A stretch of DNA of 64,000 nucleotides, from assembly GCF_048565625.1 (NCBI RefSeq), contig NZ_JBLZUR010000002.1:682001-746000 (forward strand), in the 5' to 3' direction. The DNA is from JBLZUR01 sp048565625. GTDB taxonomy: Bacteria; Pseudomonadota; Alphaproteobacteria; Sphingomonadales; Sphingomonadaceae. How positions within the stretch are numbered: the first letter of the stretch is position 1; each line of letters starts with the position of its first letter. The translations under genes were made by a program, and so were the position numbers. Shown piece after piece: positions 8,650 to 16,966 of the stretch. A model generated the notes under the pieces. It saw only the letters and a program-made list of their open reading frames with translations. It was not told where the DNA came from and ran no database searches.

Positions 8650-10443
8650 ATGGCGATCGACGCGCCACCGCCGAAGCGAACGCGTCGCGCCAGCATCCCC
8701 GCGCCGCTCGTGATGCGGCCATGGACCCGAGACTCCAAGATCGCCCTGCGCGATACCGATGACGCGCTGTACCGCGGCACCGCCGACCTCGGGAGCCAGA
8801 TTCCCTGGAGCACCGATCCAGAGGGCAACATCGTCGACATCGGCAGCCGTTTCCTGGAACTTACGGGATGCGCGGAGGAGCTCGCCCTGGAGAGCGGCGC
8901 AACCCAATTCCTGCACCCGGACGAAGCGTCGCGCGTAGGCAGGACGTGGCAGGCGTCGCTGGAAACCGGCAACCTGTACGACATGGAGCTTCGTCTGCGG
9001 ACCTCCAACGGTGCCTACAGATGGCACCGCGCCCGCGCCGCCCCCTGGCGTGACGACTTGGGATCCATCAAGCGCTGGTTCGGCGTGTTCGAGGACATCC
9101 ATGAGCGGCGCGCGGCGGAACTTGCCCGTGACTGGGCGACGAGTAACGATCTGCTGACCGGCCTTCTCAACCGTCTCACGTTCGCCGAGCGGCTGGAGGA
9201 GGCCGTCACGAACAGCCGCGCGGGCGCGGAGGCCTTGGCACTCATGCTCCTCGACATCGACGGCTTCAACGAGATCAACAGCCAGCACGGCATGGAGACG
9301 GGCGACCACATGCTTCGGCAGTTCGCCGACCGCATTCGCATCAATCTCAGCTCCGGAGATTTCGCCGGACGCACCGGTGCCGACGAATTCGCGATCGTGA
9401 TTTCCCCCGATGCGGTCACTGGCGAGATCGACGGCCGGATCGTAGCGCTGGCGGAGCGACTCGCCGAGCCGATCGCCGTTTCGCGCACCAATGCCGCGGG
9501 CAGGGCGAGCATCGGCATCGCGACGCATCACCGTGTGTTGATCGACGGCGCGGAACTGATGCGCTCCGCCAACCTCGCGCTGCGTGAGGCGAAGCGTCAG
9601 AGCCATCACCGGATCCGATCCTTCGAAAGCGGCATGCGCGCGGACCTGCAGCGGCGCTCCTCGATGCTCGCGGTCGCGCGGCGGGCGCTTCGGCAAAAGC
9701 AGATCGTTCCCTATTACCAGCCGCGTATCTCGATCTCCGCCAACCGTGTCGAGGGGTTCGAAGCGCTGCTCCGCATCCGGGGTTTCGGGGTGGCGCCGAT
9801 CGGTCCCGACCTGATCGCGGCCGCGTTCGACGAGCCTGAACTCGCCGTCGCGATCACCGACCGGATGCTCGACCTCGTGACACGCGACATCGCGAAATGG
9901 CGCGACAGAGGCATCGAGTGCGGCACCATCGGCATCAACGTCACCACGGGCGACCTGCGCGGCGGCAACTTTCCGGAGCGTGTCTTTCGCAAGCTGAAGC
10001 GCGCAGGCCTGCCCATGGAAGCGCTGGAGGTGGAGGTGACGGAGGGGGTCCTGCTCCACAATGATGGAGACGATGTCGACCGGGCCCTGGGCATGCTGGC
10101 GCGGGCGGGGATGGTGATCGCCCTGGACGACTTCGGCACCGGCTTCGCCTCGCTGACCCATCTCCAGAAGTTCCCCGTCGACGTGATCAAGATCGACAAA
10201 CGCTTCATTCGCAACCTGGTCAGAGACGCAGATGACGCCGCGATCGTGCGCGCGATCATCGATCTCAGCCGCAATCTCTCGCTCGGCACGGTTGCCGAGG
10301 GCGTCGAGACGCAGGCGCAGCTGGACGCGCTTGCCGAAATGGGCTGCGAACAGGTGCAGGGCTTTTTCGTGGCAAGGCCGATGCCGGCGAGCGAAGTGCC
10401 GACGTTCCTGTCCGCCTACGACCTAGAGGACGTACTTGGATAG
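8650..10443 (+). CDS. PAS-GGDEF-EAL cyclic-di-GMP phosphodiesterase with degenerate GGDEF
   Basis: About 597 residues if started at ATG 8650; other in-frame starts at 8503 and 8719 are possible. Order: basic N-terminal stretch, PAS_3 domain (about 50-150, PWSTDPEGNIVDIGSRFLEL), GGDEF-like domain (about 170-310) and EAL domain (about 340-590). The GGDEF signature is RTGADEF at about 240, where the second Gly is Ala, so cyclase activity is doubtful. The EAL domain keeps FEALLR (about 371), DDFGTGFASL, KIDKRFI and the loop AEGVET, so phosphodiesterase activity is likely. No membrane segment. Its 3' end overlaps the hslU 3' end by 21 bases. Confidence 0.88.
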   Translation: MAIDAPPPKRTRRASIPAPLVMRPWTRDSKIALRDTDDALYRGTADLGSQIPWSTDPEGNIVDIGSRFLELTGCAEELALESGATQFLHPDEASRVGRTWQASLETGNLYDMELRLRTSNGAYRWHRARAAPWRDDLGSIKRWFGVFEDIHERRAAELARDWATSNDLLTGLLNRLTFAERLEEAVTNSRAGAEALALMLLDIDGFNEINSQHGMETGDHMLRQFADRIRINLSSGDFAGRTGADEFAIVISPDAVTGEIDGRIVALAERLAEPIAVSRTNAAGRASIGIATHHRVLIDGAELMRSANLALREAKRQSHHRIRSFESGMRADLQRRSSMLAVARRALRQKQIVPYYQPRISISANRVEGFEALLRIRGFGVAPIGPDLIAAAFDEPELAVAITDRMLDLVTRDIAKWRDRGIECGTIGINVTTGDLRGGNFPERVFRKLKRAGLPMEALEVEVTEGVLLHNDGDDVDRALGMLARAGMVIALDDFGTGFASLTHLQKFPVDVIKIDKRFIRNLVRDADDAAIVRAIIDLSRNLSLGTVAEGVETQAQLDALAEMGCEQVQGFFVARPMPASEVPTFLSAYDLEDVLG

Positions 10444-11724
10444 ATCGGTGTTGCGGGCGAGGCTGGCGAGCTGGCCTTCGACATAGGCGGCATCGACGGT
10501 CAAGGTGCTGCCCTGTCGATCCTCCGCCTCGAAGCTGACCTCCTCAAGCAGCTTCTCCATCACCGTCGAGAGCCGGCGTGCGCCGATATTCTCGACGCTG
10601 CCGTTCACCTCCGCCGCGATGCGCGCGATGGCGGCGATCCCTTCCTCGGTGAAGGTAATCTCGACGCCCTCGGTGCCGATCAGCGCCCGATACTGCTCGG
10701 TCAAGCTGGCGCGGGTCGCAGAGAGAATGCGGATGAAGTCCTCCTCGGTCAGCGCCTTCAGTTCGACGCGAATCGGCAGGCGGCCCTGCAGTTCGGGCAG
10801 CAGGTCGCTCGGCTTGGCGACATGGAACGCGCCCGATGCGATGAAGAGGATGTGGTCGGTTTTCATCGGCCCGTATTTGGTGGCGACCGTGGTCCCCTCG
10901 ATCAGCGGCAGGAGGTCGCGCTGCACCCCCTCACGGCTCACCGATCCGCCGCGCACGTCACTGACCGCGATCTTGTCGATCTCGTCGAGGAAGACGATGC
11001 CGTTCGCCTCCGCATCGGCGAGCGCCGAACGGCTGACCTCGTCCTGGTCGAGACGCTTGTCGCTCTCCTCCTCCACCAGCTTGGTCCAGGCGGCGCGGAC
11101 GGGCAGCTTGCGGCGCTTGGTCTTCTGACCGCCGAACGCCTTCCCCATCACATCGGACAGGTTGATCATGCCGACATTGCCGCCCATGCCGGGAATCTCG
11201 AAGGATTGATTGGGCTGGTCCTCCAGCTCGATCTCGATCTCGGTGTCATCCAGCACATGATCGCGGAAGCGCTGGGTGAAGGCGGCGCGCGTCGCCTCAC
11301 TCGCATCCTTGCCGACGAGGGCGTCGAGCAGGCGGGCGAGTGCCGCCTCCTCCGCCTTGTCGCGAACGGCGGCGCGACGGCGTTCCTTCTCCAGCCGGAT
11401 CGCCTCCTCCACGAGGTCGCGGGCGATCTGCTCGACATCGCGGCCGACATAGCCGACCTCAGTGAACTTGGTCGCCTCCACCTTCACGAACGGCGCGTCG
11501 GCGAGCTTCGCCAGGCGGCGGCTGATCTCGGTCTTGCCGCAGCCGGTGGGGCCGATCATCAGGATGTTCTTCGGAGATACCTCGTCGCGCAGATCCTCGT
11601 TGAGGCGCTGGCGCCGCCAACGGTTGCGCAGCGCGACGGCGACGGCGCGCTTGGCCTCGTCCTGCCCGACGATGTGGGCGTCGAGTGCTGCGACGATGGC
11701 TTTGGGGGTAAGGGCGTCGTTCAT
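10423..11724 (-). CDS. hslU: ATP-dependent protease ATPase subunit HslU
   Basis: 433 residues, full length. AAA+ ATPase that unfolds substrates and feeds them to the HslV peptidase. Walker A GPTGCGKT at residues 58-65, Walker B region GIVFLDEIDKIA, the inserted I-domain from about 110 to 240, and the C-terminal DLSKYVL tail that docks into HslV. Start ATG at 11724. It follows hslV on the same strand with 83 bases between them, which hold two REP-like hairpins. The last 21 bases overlap the convergent EAL gene. Confidence 0.97.
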   Translation of the reverse strand: MNDALTPKAIVAALDAHIVGQDEAKRAVAVALRNRWRRQRLNEDLRDEVSPKNILMIGPTGCGKTEISRRLAKLADAPFVKVEATKFTEVGYVGRDVEQIARDLVEEAIRLEKERRRAAVRDKAEEAALARLLDALVGKDASEATRAAFTQRFRDHVLDDTEIEIELEDQPNQSFEIPGMGGNVGMINLSDVMGKAFGGQKTKRRKLPVRAAWTKLVEEESDKRLDQDEVSRSALADAEANGIVFLDEIDKIAVSDVRGGSVSREGVQRDLLPLIEGTTVATKYGPMKTDHILFIASGAFHVAKPSDLLPELQGRLPIRVELKALTEEDFIRILSATRASLTEQYRALIGTEGVEITFTEEGIAAIARIAAEVNGSVENIGARRLSTVMEKLLEEVSFEAEDRQGSTLTVDAAYVEGQLASLARNTDLSKYVL

Positions 11725-11743
11725 GTCTATCCTATGGATCGTC

Positions 11744-11800
11744 ATGCCAGCGAAGGCTGGCATCGCTTCGACCAGAGAGCGACCCCAGCCTTCGCTGGGG
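11744..11800. repeat. Two REP-like hairpins between hslV and hslU
   Basis: A perfect hairpin ATGCCAGC-GAAG-GCTGGCAT occupies 11744-11763, and CCCCAGC-CTTC-GCTGGGG occupies 11783-11800. Their cores (CCAGCGAAGGCTGG and CCAGCCTTCGCTGG) are inverted copies of each other, so the pair can also form one larger cruciform. This is the layout of REP/BIME elements common in sphingomonads. It sits in the spacer of the hslVU operon. Confidence 0.85.
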
Positions 11801-11807
11801 TGACGTG

Positions 11808-12377
11808 TTATGGTTGGGCTTCCTCGATGCTCTCCACCGTCAGCCGATCGTTGGTGAAGACGCAGACCTCGGCGGCGATCGCCATCGCCTTGCGGCAGAC
11901 CGTCTCGGCATCCGGCTCGTACTCGACCAGCGCGCGGGCGGCCGCGAGCGCGTAATTCCCGCCGGAGCCGATCGCGGCGATGCCGGCCTCCGGCTCCAGC
12001 ACGTCGCCATTGCCCGTCAGGATCAGGCTCACATCCTTGTCGGCGACGATCATCATCGCCTCCAGGTTGCGGAGATACTTGTCCGTCCGCCAGTCCTTCG
12101 CCAGCTCGACCGCTGCGCGCAGCAGCTGGCCGCGATGCTGCTCCAGCTTGCGTTCCAGCCGCTCGAAAAGGGTGAAGGCGTCCGCCGTCGCGCCGGCAAA
12201 GCCCGCGATCACCGACCCGTCGCCCAGGCGGCGGACCTTCTTCGCATTGGGCTTCATCACCGTATTGCCCATGCTGACCTGCCCATCGCCGGCGATGACG
12301 ACGCGGCCGTTGCGGCGTACGGACAGGATCGTGGTGCCGTGCCAGACGGCCGGCCGGTTGTCGTTGTTCCCGCTCAT
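11808..12377 (-). CDS. hslV: ATP-dependent protease peptidase subunit HslV
   Basis: 189 residues. Threonine peptidase of the proteasome-beta fold; the expected N-terminal nucleophile is Thr15 in HGTTILSVRR, exposed after removal of a 14-residue leader, as in other alphaproteobacterial HslV. GDGQVSMGNTVMK and GSGGNYALAAARAL are family signatures. It forms the HslVU protease with the downstream gene. It is divergent from the histidine-kinase hybrid at 12495. Confidence 0.97.
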   Translation of the reverse strand: MSGNNDNRPAVWHGTTILSVRRNGRVVIAGDGQVSMGNTVMKPNAKKVRRLGDGSVIAGFAGATADAFTLFERLERKLEQHRGQLLRAAVELAKDWRTDKYLRNLEAMMIVADKDVSLILTGNGDVLEPEAGIAAIGSGGNYALAAARALVEYEPDAETVCRKAMAIAAEVCVFTNDRLTVESIEEAQP

Positions 12378-12494
12378 GAGCGGCAGATGGGAGAGAGCGA
12401 TCGGGCCTGCAAGACGTAACCTTTGTTTGCAGCGCGGTAAGCATTTCGCAACCGTGCCGATCTAAGTTGCTCCGCAGCAAGTTCCGGGGGATCC

Positions 12495-13586
12495 ATGCAG
12501 GGCCAGACGCCAGTTGCAGAAACGGTGCCGACGCCGCAGTCACGCATCGAGGCGCTCGCCGCGCTGACCGGGCATTTCGCGCATGATTTCAACAATCTTC
12601 TGACGGTCATCCGGGGTTCGGCGGAGTTGCTGGAGCGCGGGGCAGGGGACCCGGAGCAGCATCTGGCGGCGATCATGGACACGGCCGACGAGGCCGCGCT
12701 CCTGACCAGCCGCCTGCTTGCCTTCGCCCGCCGCCTGCCTCTGCGCCCGCGTGCGTTCGCTCTGCGCGCGGTGCTGGAGACGCTGCGCGACGAGGTGCCG
12801 GACGGGATCACGGTCCGGATCATGTGCGCGCGCGACCTGAAGCCGGTGATGGTCGATCCCGATCAGTTGTTGAACGTCCTGCGCAGCGCCGTCGAGAATG
12901 CGGCGGAGGCGATGCCGGAGGGCGGCGTTTTGACCTTCGCTGCGGTCAACCAGACCGCGCCGAACGGCGTGCCGCAGATCAAGCTGTCGATCGCGGATAC
13001 CGGCGTCGGGATGGGCGTGGACGTGCGCGAGCAGGCGTTCGAGCCGTTCTTCACCACCAAGCCGCTGGGCCAGGGGCCGGGTCTCGGATTGAGCCAGATC
13101 TACGGATTCGCGGTGCAATCGGGCGGCACCACCGAACTGGACAGCGCGCCGGGGCGGGGCACGACACTGGTCCTGACCTTGCCGGCGGCAGAGGTCGTCG
13201 CCGAGGCGGCGGCGCAGGGCAGCATCGCCGAGGGCACACGCGTCCTGCTGGTCGAGGACAGCAACGCCGTCGCCGCCTTCGCCGAAGCGCTGCTGGCGGA
13301 CATGGGTTGTGCGGTGGTGCGCGCCGCTTGTGCCGAAGAGGCGCTGGAACGGCTGCACGAGGCGGCGGACGGCTTCGACATCATGTTCTCGGATATCGTG
13401 ATGCCCGGCATGAACGGCCTGGAACTCGCCGCAAAGGTCCGCGCCGAGCGTCCCGCCCTCCCCATCCTCCTTGCGACCGCGCATAGCGAGGCAGCGGCCG
13501 AGGGCGGATCGGTCTTCCCGATCCTCGCCAAACCCTACCGCCGCGACGCGCTCGCCACGATGATGGGCAGCGCGCTGGCGGCGTGA
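12495..13586 (+). CDS. Soluble hybrid histidine kinase-receiver protein
   Basis: 363 residues. No sensor domain and no membrane segment. Residues about 20-80 are the dimerisation helix with H-box HFAHDFNNLLT, followed by the ATPase domain with N box ENAAEAM (about 135), DTGVGM, FEPFFTTK and GPGLGLSQIYGF. A receiver domain follows from about 250, with acidic pair VEDS, phosphoacceptor D in MFSDIVMPGMNG (about 298) and K in LAKPY. The fused layout suggests phosphotransfer from His to its own Asp or feedback control. No partner regulator is adjacent. Clear RBS GGGGGA before ATG 12495. Confidence 0.88.
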   Translation: MQGQTPVAETVPTPQSRIEALAALTGHFAHDFNNLLTVIRGSAELLERGAGDPEQHLAAIMDTADEAALLTSRLLAFARRLPLRPRAFALRAVLETLRDEVPDGITVRIMCARDLKPVMVDPDQLLNVLRSAVENAAEAMPEGGVLTFAAVNQTAPNGVPQIKLSIADTGVGMGVDVREQAFEPFFTTKPLGQGPGLGLSQIYGFAVQSGGTTELDSAPGRGTTLVLTLPAAEVVAEAAAQGSIAEGTRVLLVEDSNAVAAFAEALLADMGCAVVRAACAEEALERLHEAADGFDIMFSDIVMPGMNGLELAAKVRAERPALPILLATAHSEAAAEGGSVFPILAKPYRRDALATMMGSALAA

Positions 13587-13609
13587 TCGCTAATCTCAGA
13601 TGAAGAAAA

Positions 13610-13686
13610 TGGTCGGGGAGAGAGGATTCGAACCTCCGGCCCCTGCCTCCCGAAGACAGTGCTCTACCAGGCTGAGCTACTCCCCG
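13610..13686 (-). tRNA. tRNA-Pro (CGG)
   Basis: Cloverleaf on the minus strand: acceptor CGGGGAG pairs with CTCCCCG, discriminator A and an encoded CCA at 13612-13610. D-arm GCTC-AGCCTGGTA-GAGC, anticodon stem CTGTC/GGCAG around loop TTCGGGA giving anticodon CGG, T-arm with GGTTCGAATCC. 77 nucleotides including CCA. It reads codon CCG, frequent in a genome of this GC content. Confidence 0.95.
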
Positions 13687-13869
13687 ACGGAGCCGGTCGT
13701 TGAATGCCTTCGGGGGCCGACCGGATGTGCCAAGTGGAGGGGGCCTATAGAGGCGGGTTCCGGCGGGTTCAAGCACCTTTCCTGCATCTGTTGTGGATGG
13801 AATATCGGCGGACCCCTCCGCGTGAGCCGGGTGATGGTGCCGCACGCGCGCCGACGCTAAGAGAAGCAA

Positions 13870-14955
13870 ATGACGGCCACCACCTTCTACCCCGGCGATC
13901 CCGCGCCCTGGTTCCGCGCCGCGACCACAACGGTCGCGCGGTTCAACTTCGACACGGTGGCCGGGCGCCATGTCGCGCTGCTGTTCTACGGCACGGCAGG
14001 CGTCCCGCAGGCGAAGGCTGCGCTGGATGCGGTGGTGGCGTCGCGCCACATCTTCGACGATCGCACCCTTTGCTTCTTCGGCGTGACCGCCGATCCGGCC
14101 GATGTGGATGCCGGTCGTGTCGCCGAGCACGTTCCCGGCATCCGCCATTTCGTTGACAACGATCGCGCGGTGAGCACGCTCTATGGGCGGATCGAGACCG
14201 AAGGAGGCAAGGTCAGCTACGCGCCGCTCTGGATCGTGCTCGACCCGACCCTGCGCGTGGTGTTCACCGCGCCAATCGGCGAAACCGAGGAGGTGCTGCG
14301 CCGTCTCGCTGCGATCCAGGACCGGCCGCTGCCGAGCCTGCCCGCGCCCGTCTTGGTTGTGCCGCGCGTGATCGAGCCGGCGATGTGCCGGCAGCTCGTC
14401 GACCTTTACGAGGCTCGAGGCGGGCAATCCTCCGGCTTCATGCGGGAGATCGACGGCAAGACCGTCGCCGTACGCGACACCGCATTCAAGCGGCGCGCCG
14501 ATTGCCAGATCGAGGACGAGGCGCTCCGCACCCAGCTTCGCCTGCGCCTCCACCGCCGCCTAGTGCCGGAGATCCGGAAGGCGTTCCAGTTCGAGGCGAC
14601 GCGGATCGAGCGCTACATCGTCGCCTGCTATGACGGGGGCGAGCAGGGCTTCTTCCGCGCGCATCGCGACAACACCACGCCCGGCACCGCGCATCGCCGC
14701 TTCGCCGTCACCATCAACCTGAATGCCGAGGAGTATGACGGCGGCAACCTGCGCTTCCCGGAGTTCGGGGAGCAGAGCTTCCGCGCGCCGACCGGCGGGG
14801 CGGTGGTCTTCTCCTGCAGCCTGCTGCACGAGGCGCAGCCGGTGACGCGCGGACGGCGCTATGCCTTCCTGCCTTTCCTGTACGACGATGCGGGCGCGAA
14901 GATCCGCGAGGCAAACCTGCACACGCTGGATCTGGAGGAGCGGCCCGCGGCGTAG
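13870..14955 (+). CDS. Thioredoxin-fold/2OG-Fe(II) dioxygenase fusion
   Basis: 361 residues. The N-terminal half (about 1-155) has the AhpC/TSA thioredoxin-like fold (FYPGDPAPWFRAATT..., ALLFYGTAGVPQAK), but no cysteine stands at the peroxidatic position, so it is not an active peroxiredoxin. The C-terminal half (about 165-355) is a prolyl-4-hydroxylase-like 2-oxoglutarate/Fe(II) domain with the first ligands in FFRAHRDN (HxD), the distal His in SLLHEAQPVTRGRRYAFLPF and the Arg that binds oxoglutarate. Such fusions occur in alphaproteobacteria; substrate unknown. ATG at 13870. Confidence 0.82.
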   Translation: MTATTFYPGDPAPWFRAATTTVARFNFDTVAGRHVALLFYGTAGVPQAKAALDAVVASRHIFDDRTLCFFGVTADPADVDAGRVAEHVPGIRHFVDNDRAVSTLYGRIETEGGKVSYAPLWIVLDPTLRVVFTAPIGETEEVLRRLAAIQDRPLPSLPAPVLVVPRVIEPAMCRQLVDLYEARGGQSSGFMREIDGKTVAVRDTAFKRRADCQIEDEALRTQLRLRLHRRLVPEIRKAFQFEATRIERYIVACYDGGEQGFFRAHRDNTTPGTAHRRFAVTINLNAEEYDGGNLRFPEFGEQSFRAPTGGAVVFSCSLLHEAQPVTRGRRYAFLPFLYDDAGAKIREANLHTLDLEERPAA

Positions 14956-14972
14956 AACATCCTGTCTCGCGG

Positions 14973-15034
14973 CCGTTCGCCCTGAGCCTGTCGAAGGGCC
15001 AGCGCTGGCGCTTCGACAGGCTCAGCGCGAACGG
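14973..15034. repeat. REP-like inverted repeat before lepA
   Basis: Left arm 14973-14996 (CCGTTCGCCCTGAGCCTG then TCGAAG) and right arm 15011-15034 (CTTCGACAGGCTCAGCGCG then AACGG) are near-perfect inverted copies around a GGCCAGCGCTGGCG centre that is itself palindromic. This is the widely dispersed intergenic palindrome of many proteobacteria. It lies between the oxygenase stop and lepA and may act as a transcription attenuator. Confidence 0.85.
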
Positions 15035-15097
15035 GGGGTGAGGACTTTGGCTTGCCCCCCTTTGGCATCCGCCGCTTCGCCTGCTAGGCGCACGGGC

Positions 15098-16900
15098 ATG
15101 ACCCCGCTCGACAAGATCCGCAATTTCTCCATCATCGCCCATATCGATCACGGCAAGTCCACGCTCGCCGACCGCCTGATCCAGCGCACCGGCGGCCTTT
15201 CCGAGCGCGAGATGTCCGCGCAGGTCCTCGACAACATGGATATCGAGAAGGAGCGGGGGATCACCATCAAGGCGCAGACGGTGCGCCTCGACTGGAAGGG
15301 CCATGTCCTCAACCTGATGGACACGCCGGGCCATGTCGACTTCGCCTATGAGGTCAGCCGCAGCCTCGCCGCGTGCGAAGGCGCGCTGCTGGTGGTGGAC
15401 GCGGCGCAGGGCGTCGAGGCGCAGACCCTCGCCAACGTCTACCAGTCGATCGAGCATGATCATGAGATCGTGCCCGTCATCAACAAGATCGACCTGCCCG
15501 CCGCCGAGCCGGAGAAGGTGAAGGCGGAGATCGAGGACATCATCGGCCTGGACGCGAGCGGCGCGGTGCTCGCCTCGGCCAAGTCCGGCATCGGCATCGA
15601 CGAGATCCTCGACGCAATTGTCGAACGTATCCCCGCGCCGAAGGGTGACGCCACCCAGCCGCTGAAGGCGATGCTGGTCGACAGCTGGTACGACCCGTAT
15701 CTCGGCGTCGTCATCCTCGTCCGCGTCATGGCGGGCGTGCTGAAGAAGGGGCAGGAAATCGCCTTTATGGCGGGCGGCACCCGCCATCTGGTCGATCGCG
15801 TCGGCTGCTTCCGGCCGAAGATCGAGCAGCTCGCCGAACTCGGGCCGGGCGAGATCGGCTTCATCACCGCGCAGATCAAGGAGATCACCGAGACCCGCGT
15901 CGGCGACACCATCACCGACGCGAAGAAGCCGGCGGCCGAGCCGCTGCCCGGCTTCAAGGAAGTGCAGCCGGTGGTGTTCTGCGGCCTGTTCCCGACGGAC
16001 GCGGCGGATTTCGAGAAGCTGCGCGACAGCATCTCCAAGCTGCGCCTGAACGACGCCAGCTTCTCCTTCGAGATGGAAACCTCGGCGGCGCTCGGCTTCG
16101 GCTTTCGCTGCGGCTTCCTCGGTCTCCTCCACCTGGAGATCATCCAGGAGCGGCTGACCCGCGAATACGACCTCGACCTCATCACCACCGCGCCGTCCGT
16201 GGTCTACCACCTCCACCTCAGCCACACGAAGAACGAGGAGGCCAAGGTCATCGACCTGCACAACCCGGCCGACATGCCCGATCCGAACCGCATCGAGAGC
16301 ATCGAGGAGCCGTGGATCGAGGCGACGATCTATGTGCCGGACGAATATCTCGGATCGATCCTGAAGCTCTGTCAGGACCGGCGCGGCATCCAGAAGAATC
16401 TGACCTATGTCGGCGGCCGTGCGCAGCTGGTCTACGAGCTGCCGCTGAATGAGGTGGTGTTCGACTTCTACGACCGGCTGAAATCGATCAGCCGGGGCTA
16501 TGCCAGCTTCGACTACCACCAGATCGGCTATCGCGAGGGCGACCTCGTCAAGATGAGCATCCTCGTCAACGAGGAGCCGGTCGATGCCCTGTCGATGATC
16601 GTCTACCGCGGCAATGCCGAGACGCGGGGACGCGGCATGTGCGAGCGGCTGAAGGACCTGATTCCCCGCCACATGTTCAAGATCCCGATCCAGGCGGCGA
16701 TCGGCGGCAAGGTGATCGCGCGCGAGACCATCGCCGCGATGCGCAAGGACGTGACCGCCAAGTGCTATGGCGGCGACGCGACCCGCAAGAAGAAGCTCTT
16801 GGAAAAGCAGAAAGAGGGCAAGAAGCGGATGCGGGAGTATGGATCCGTGCAGATCCCGCAGGAAGCCTTCATCGCCGCGCTCCGGATGGGCGAGGAATAA
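15098..16900 (+). CDS. lepA: Elongation factor 4 (LepA)
   Basis: 600 residues, the canonical length. Translational GTPase that acts on stalled ribosomes. G1 AHIDHGKST near residues 14-22, G2 in ERGITIKAQ, G3 DTPGHVDF, G4 NKID, then domain II, EF-G-like domains III and V and the LepA-specific C-terminal domain ending KRMREYGSVQIPQEAFIAAL. The frame is open upstream to 14861, but the ATG at 15098 yields the normal N-terminus MTPLDKIRNFSIIAHI. Converges with the MFS gene; no clear terminator in the 66-base gap. Confidence 0.97.
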   Translation: MTPLDKIRNFSIIAHIDHGKSTLADRLIQRTGGLSEREMSAQVLDNMDIEKERGITIKAQTVRLDWKGHVLNLMDTPGHVDFAYEVSRSLAACEGALLVVDAAQGVEAQTLANVYQSIEHDHEIVPVINKIDLPAAEPEKVKAEIEDIIGLDASGAVLASAKSGIGIDEILDAIVERIPAPKGDATQPLKAMLVDSWYDPYLGVVILVRVMAGVLKKGQEIAFMAGGTRHLVDRVGCFRPKIEQLAELGPGEIGFITAQIKEITETRVGDTITDAKKPAAEPLPGFKEVQPVVFCGLFPTDAADFEKLRDSISKLRLNDASFSFEMETSAALGFGFRCGFLGLLHLEIIQERLTREYDLDLITTAPSVVYHLHLSHTKNEEAKVIDLHNPADMPDPNRIESIEEPWIEATIYVPDEYLGSILKLCQDRRGIQKNLTYVGGRAQLVYELPLNEVVFDFYDRLKSISRGYASFDYHQIGYREGDLVKMSILVNEEPVDALSMIVYRGNAETRGRGMCERLKDLIPRHMFKIPIQAAIGGKVIARETIAAMRKDVTAKCYGGDATRKKKLLEKQKEGKKRMREYGSVQIPQEAFIAALRMGEE

Positions 16901-16966
16901 GGCCGGGAAAGCAGGTGACTGCCGACGATCGCGGCGTCCTGTTACCTACATAACAGCAGGCACCGG

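Noticed and set aside
8428..10161. A 577-codon minus-strand frame
   Set aside because: It lies opposite the clear PAS-GGDEF-EAL gene and lacks any domain.
13600..13860. A plus-strand 86-codon frame
   Set aside because: It runs through the tRNA-Pro gene in antisense and has no separate support.
14714..16672. A 652-codon minus-strand open frame opposite lepA
   Set aside because: Composition is Asp/Val/Arg-rich as expected for antisense of high-GC coding DNA, and lepA on the plus strand is unmistakable.
16901..16966. Possible intrinsic terminator between lepA and the MFS gene
   Set aside because: No stable GC stem followed by a T-run was found in the 66-base gap.
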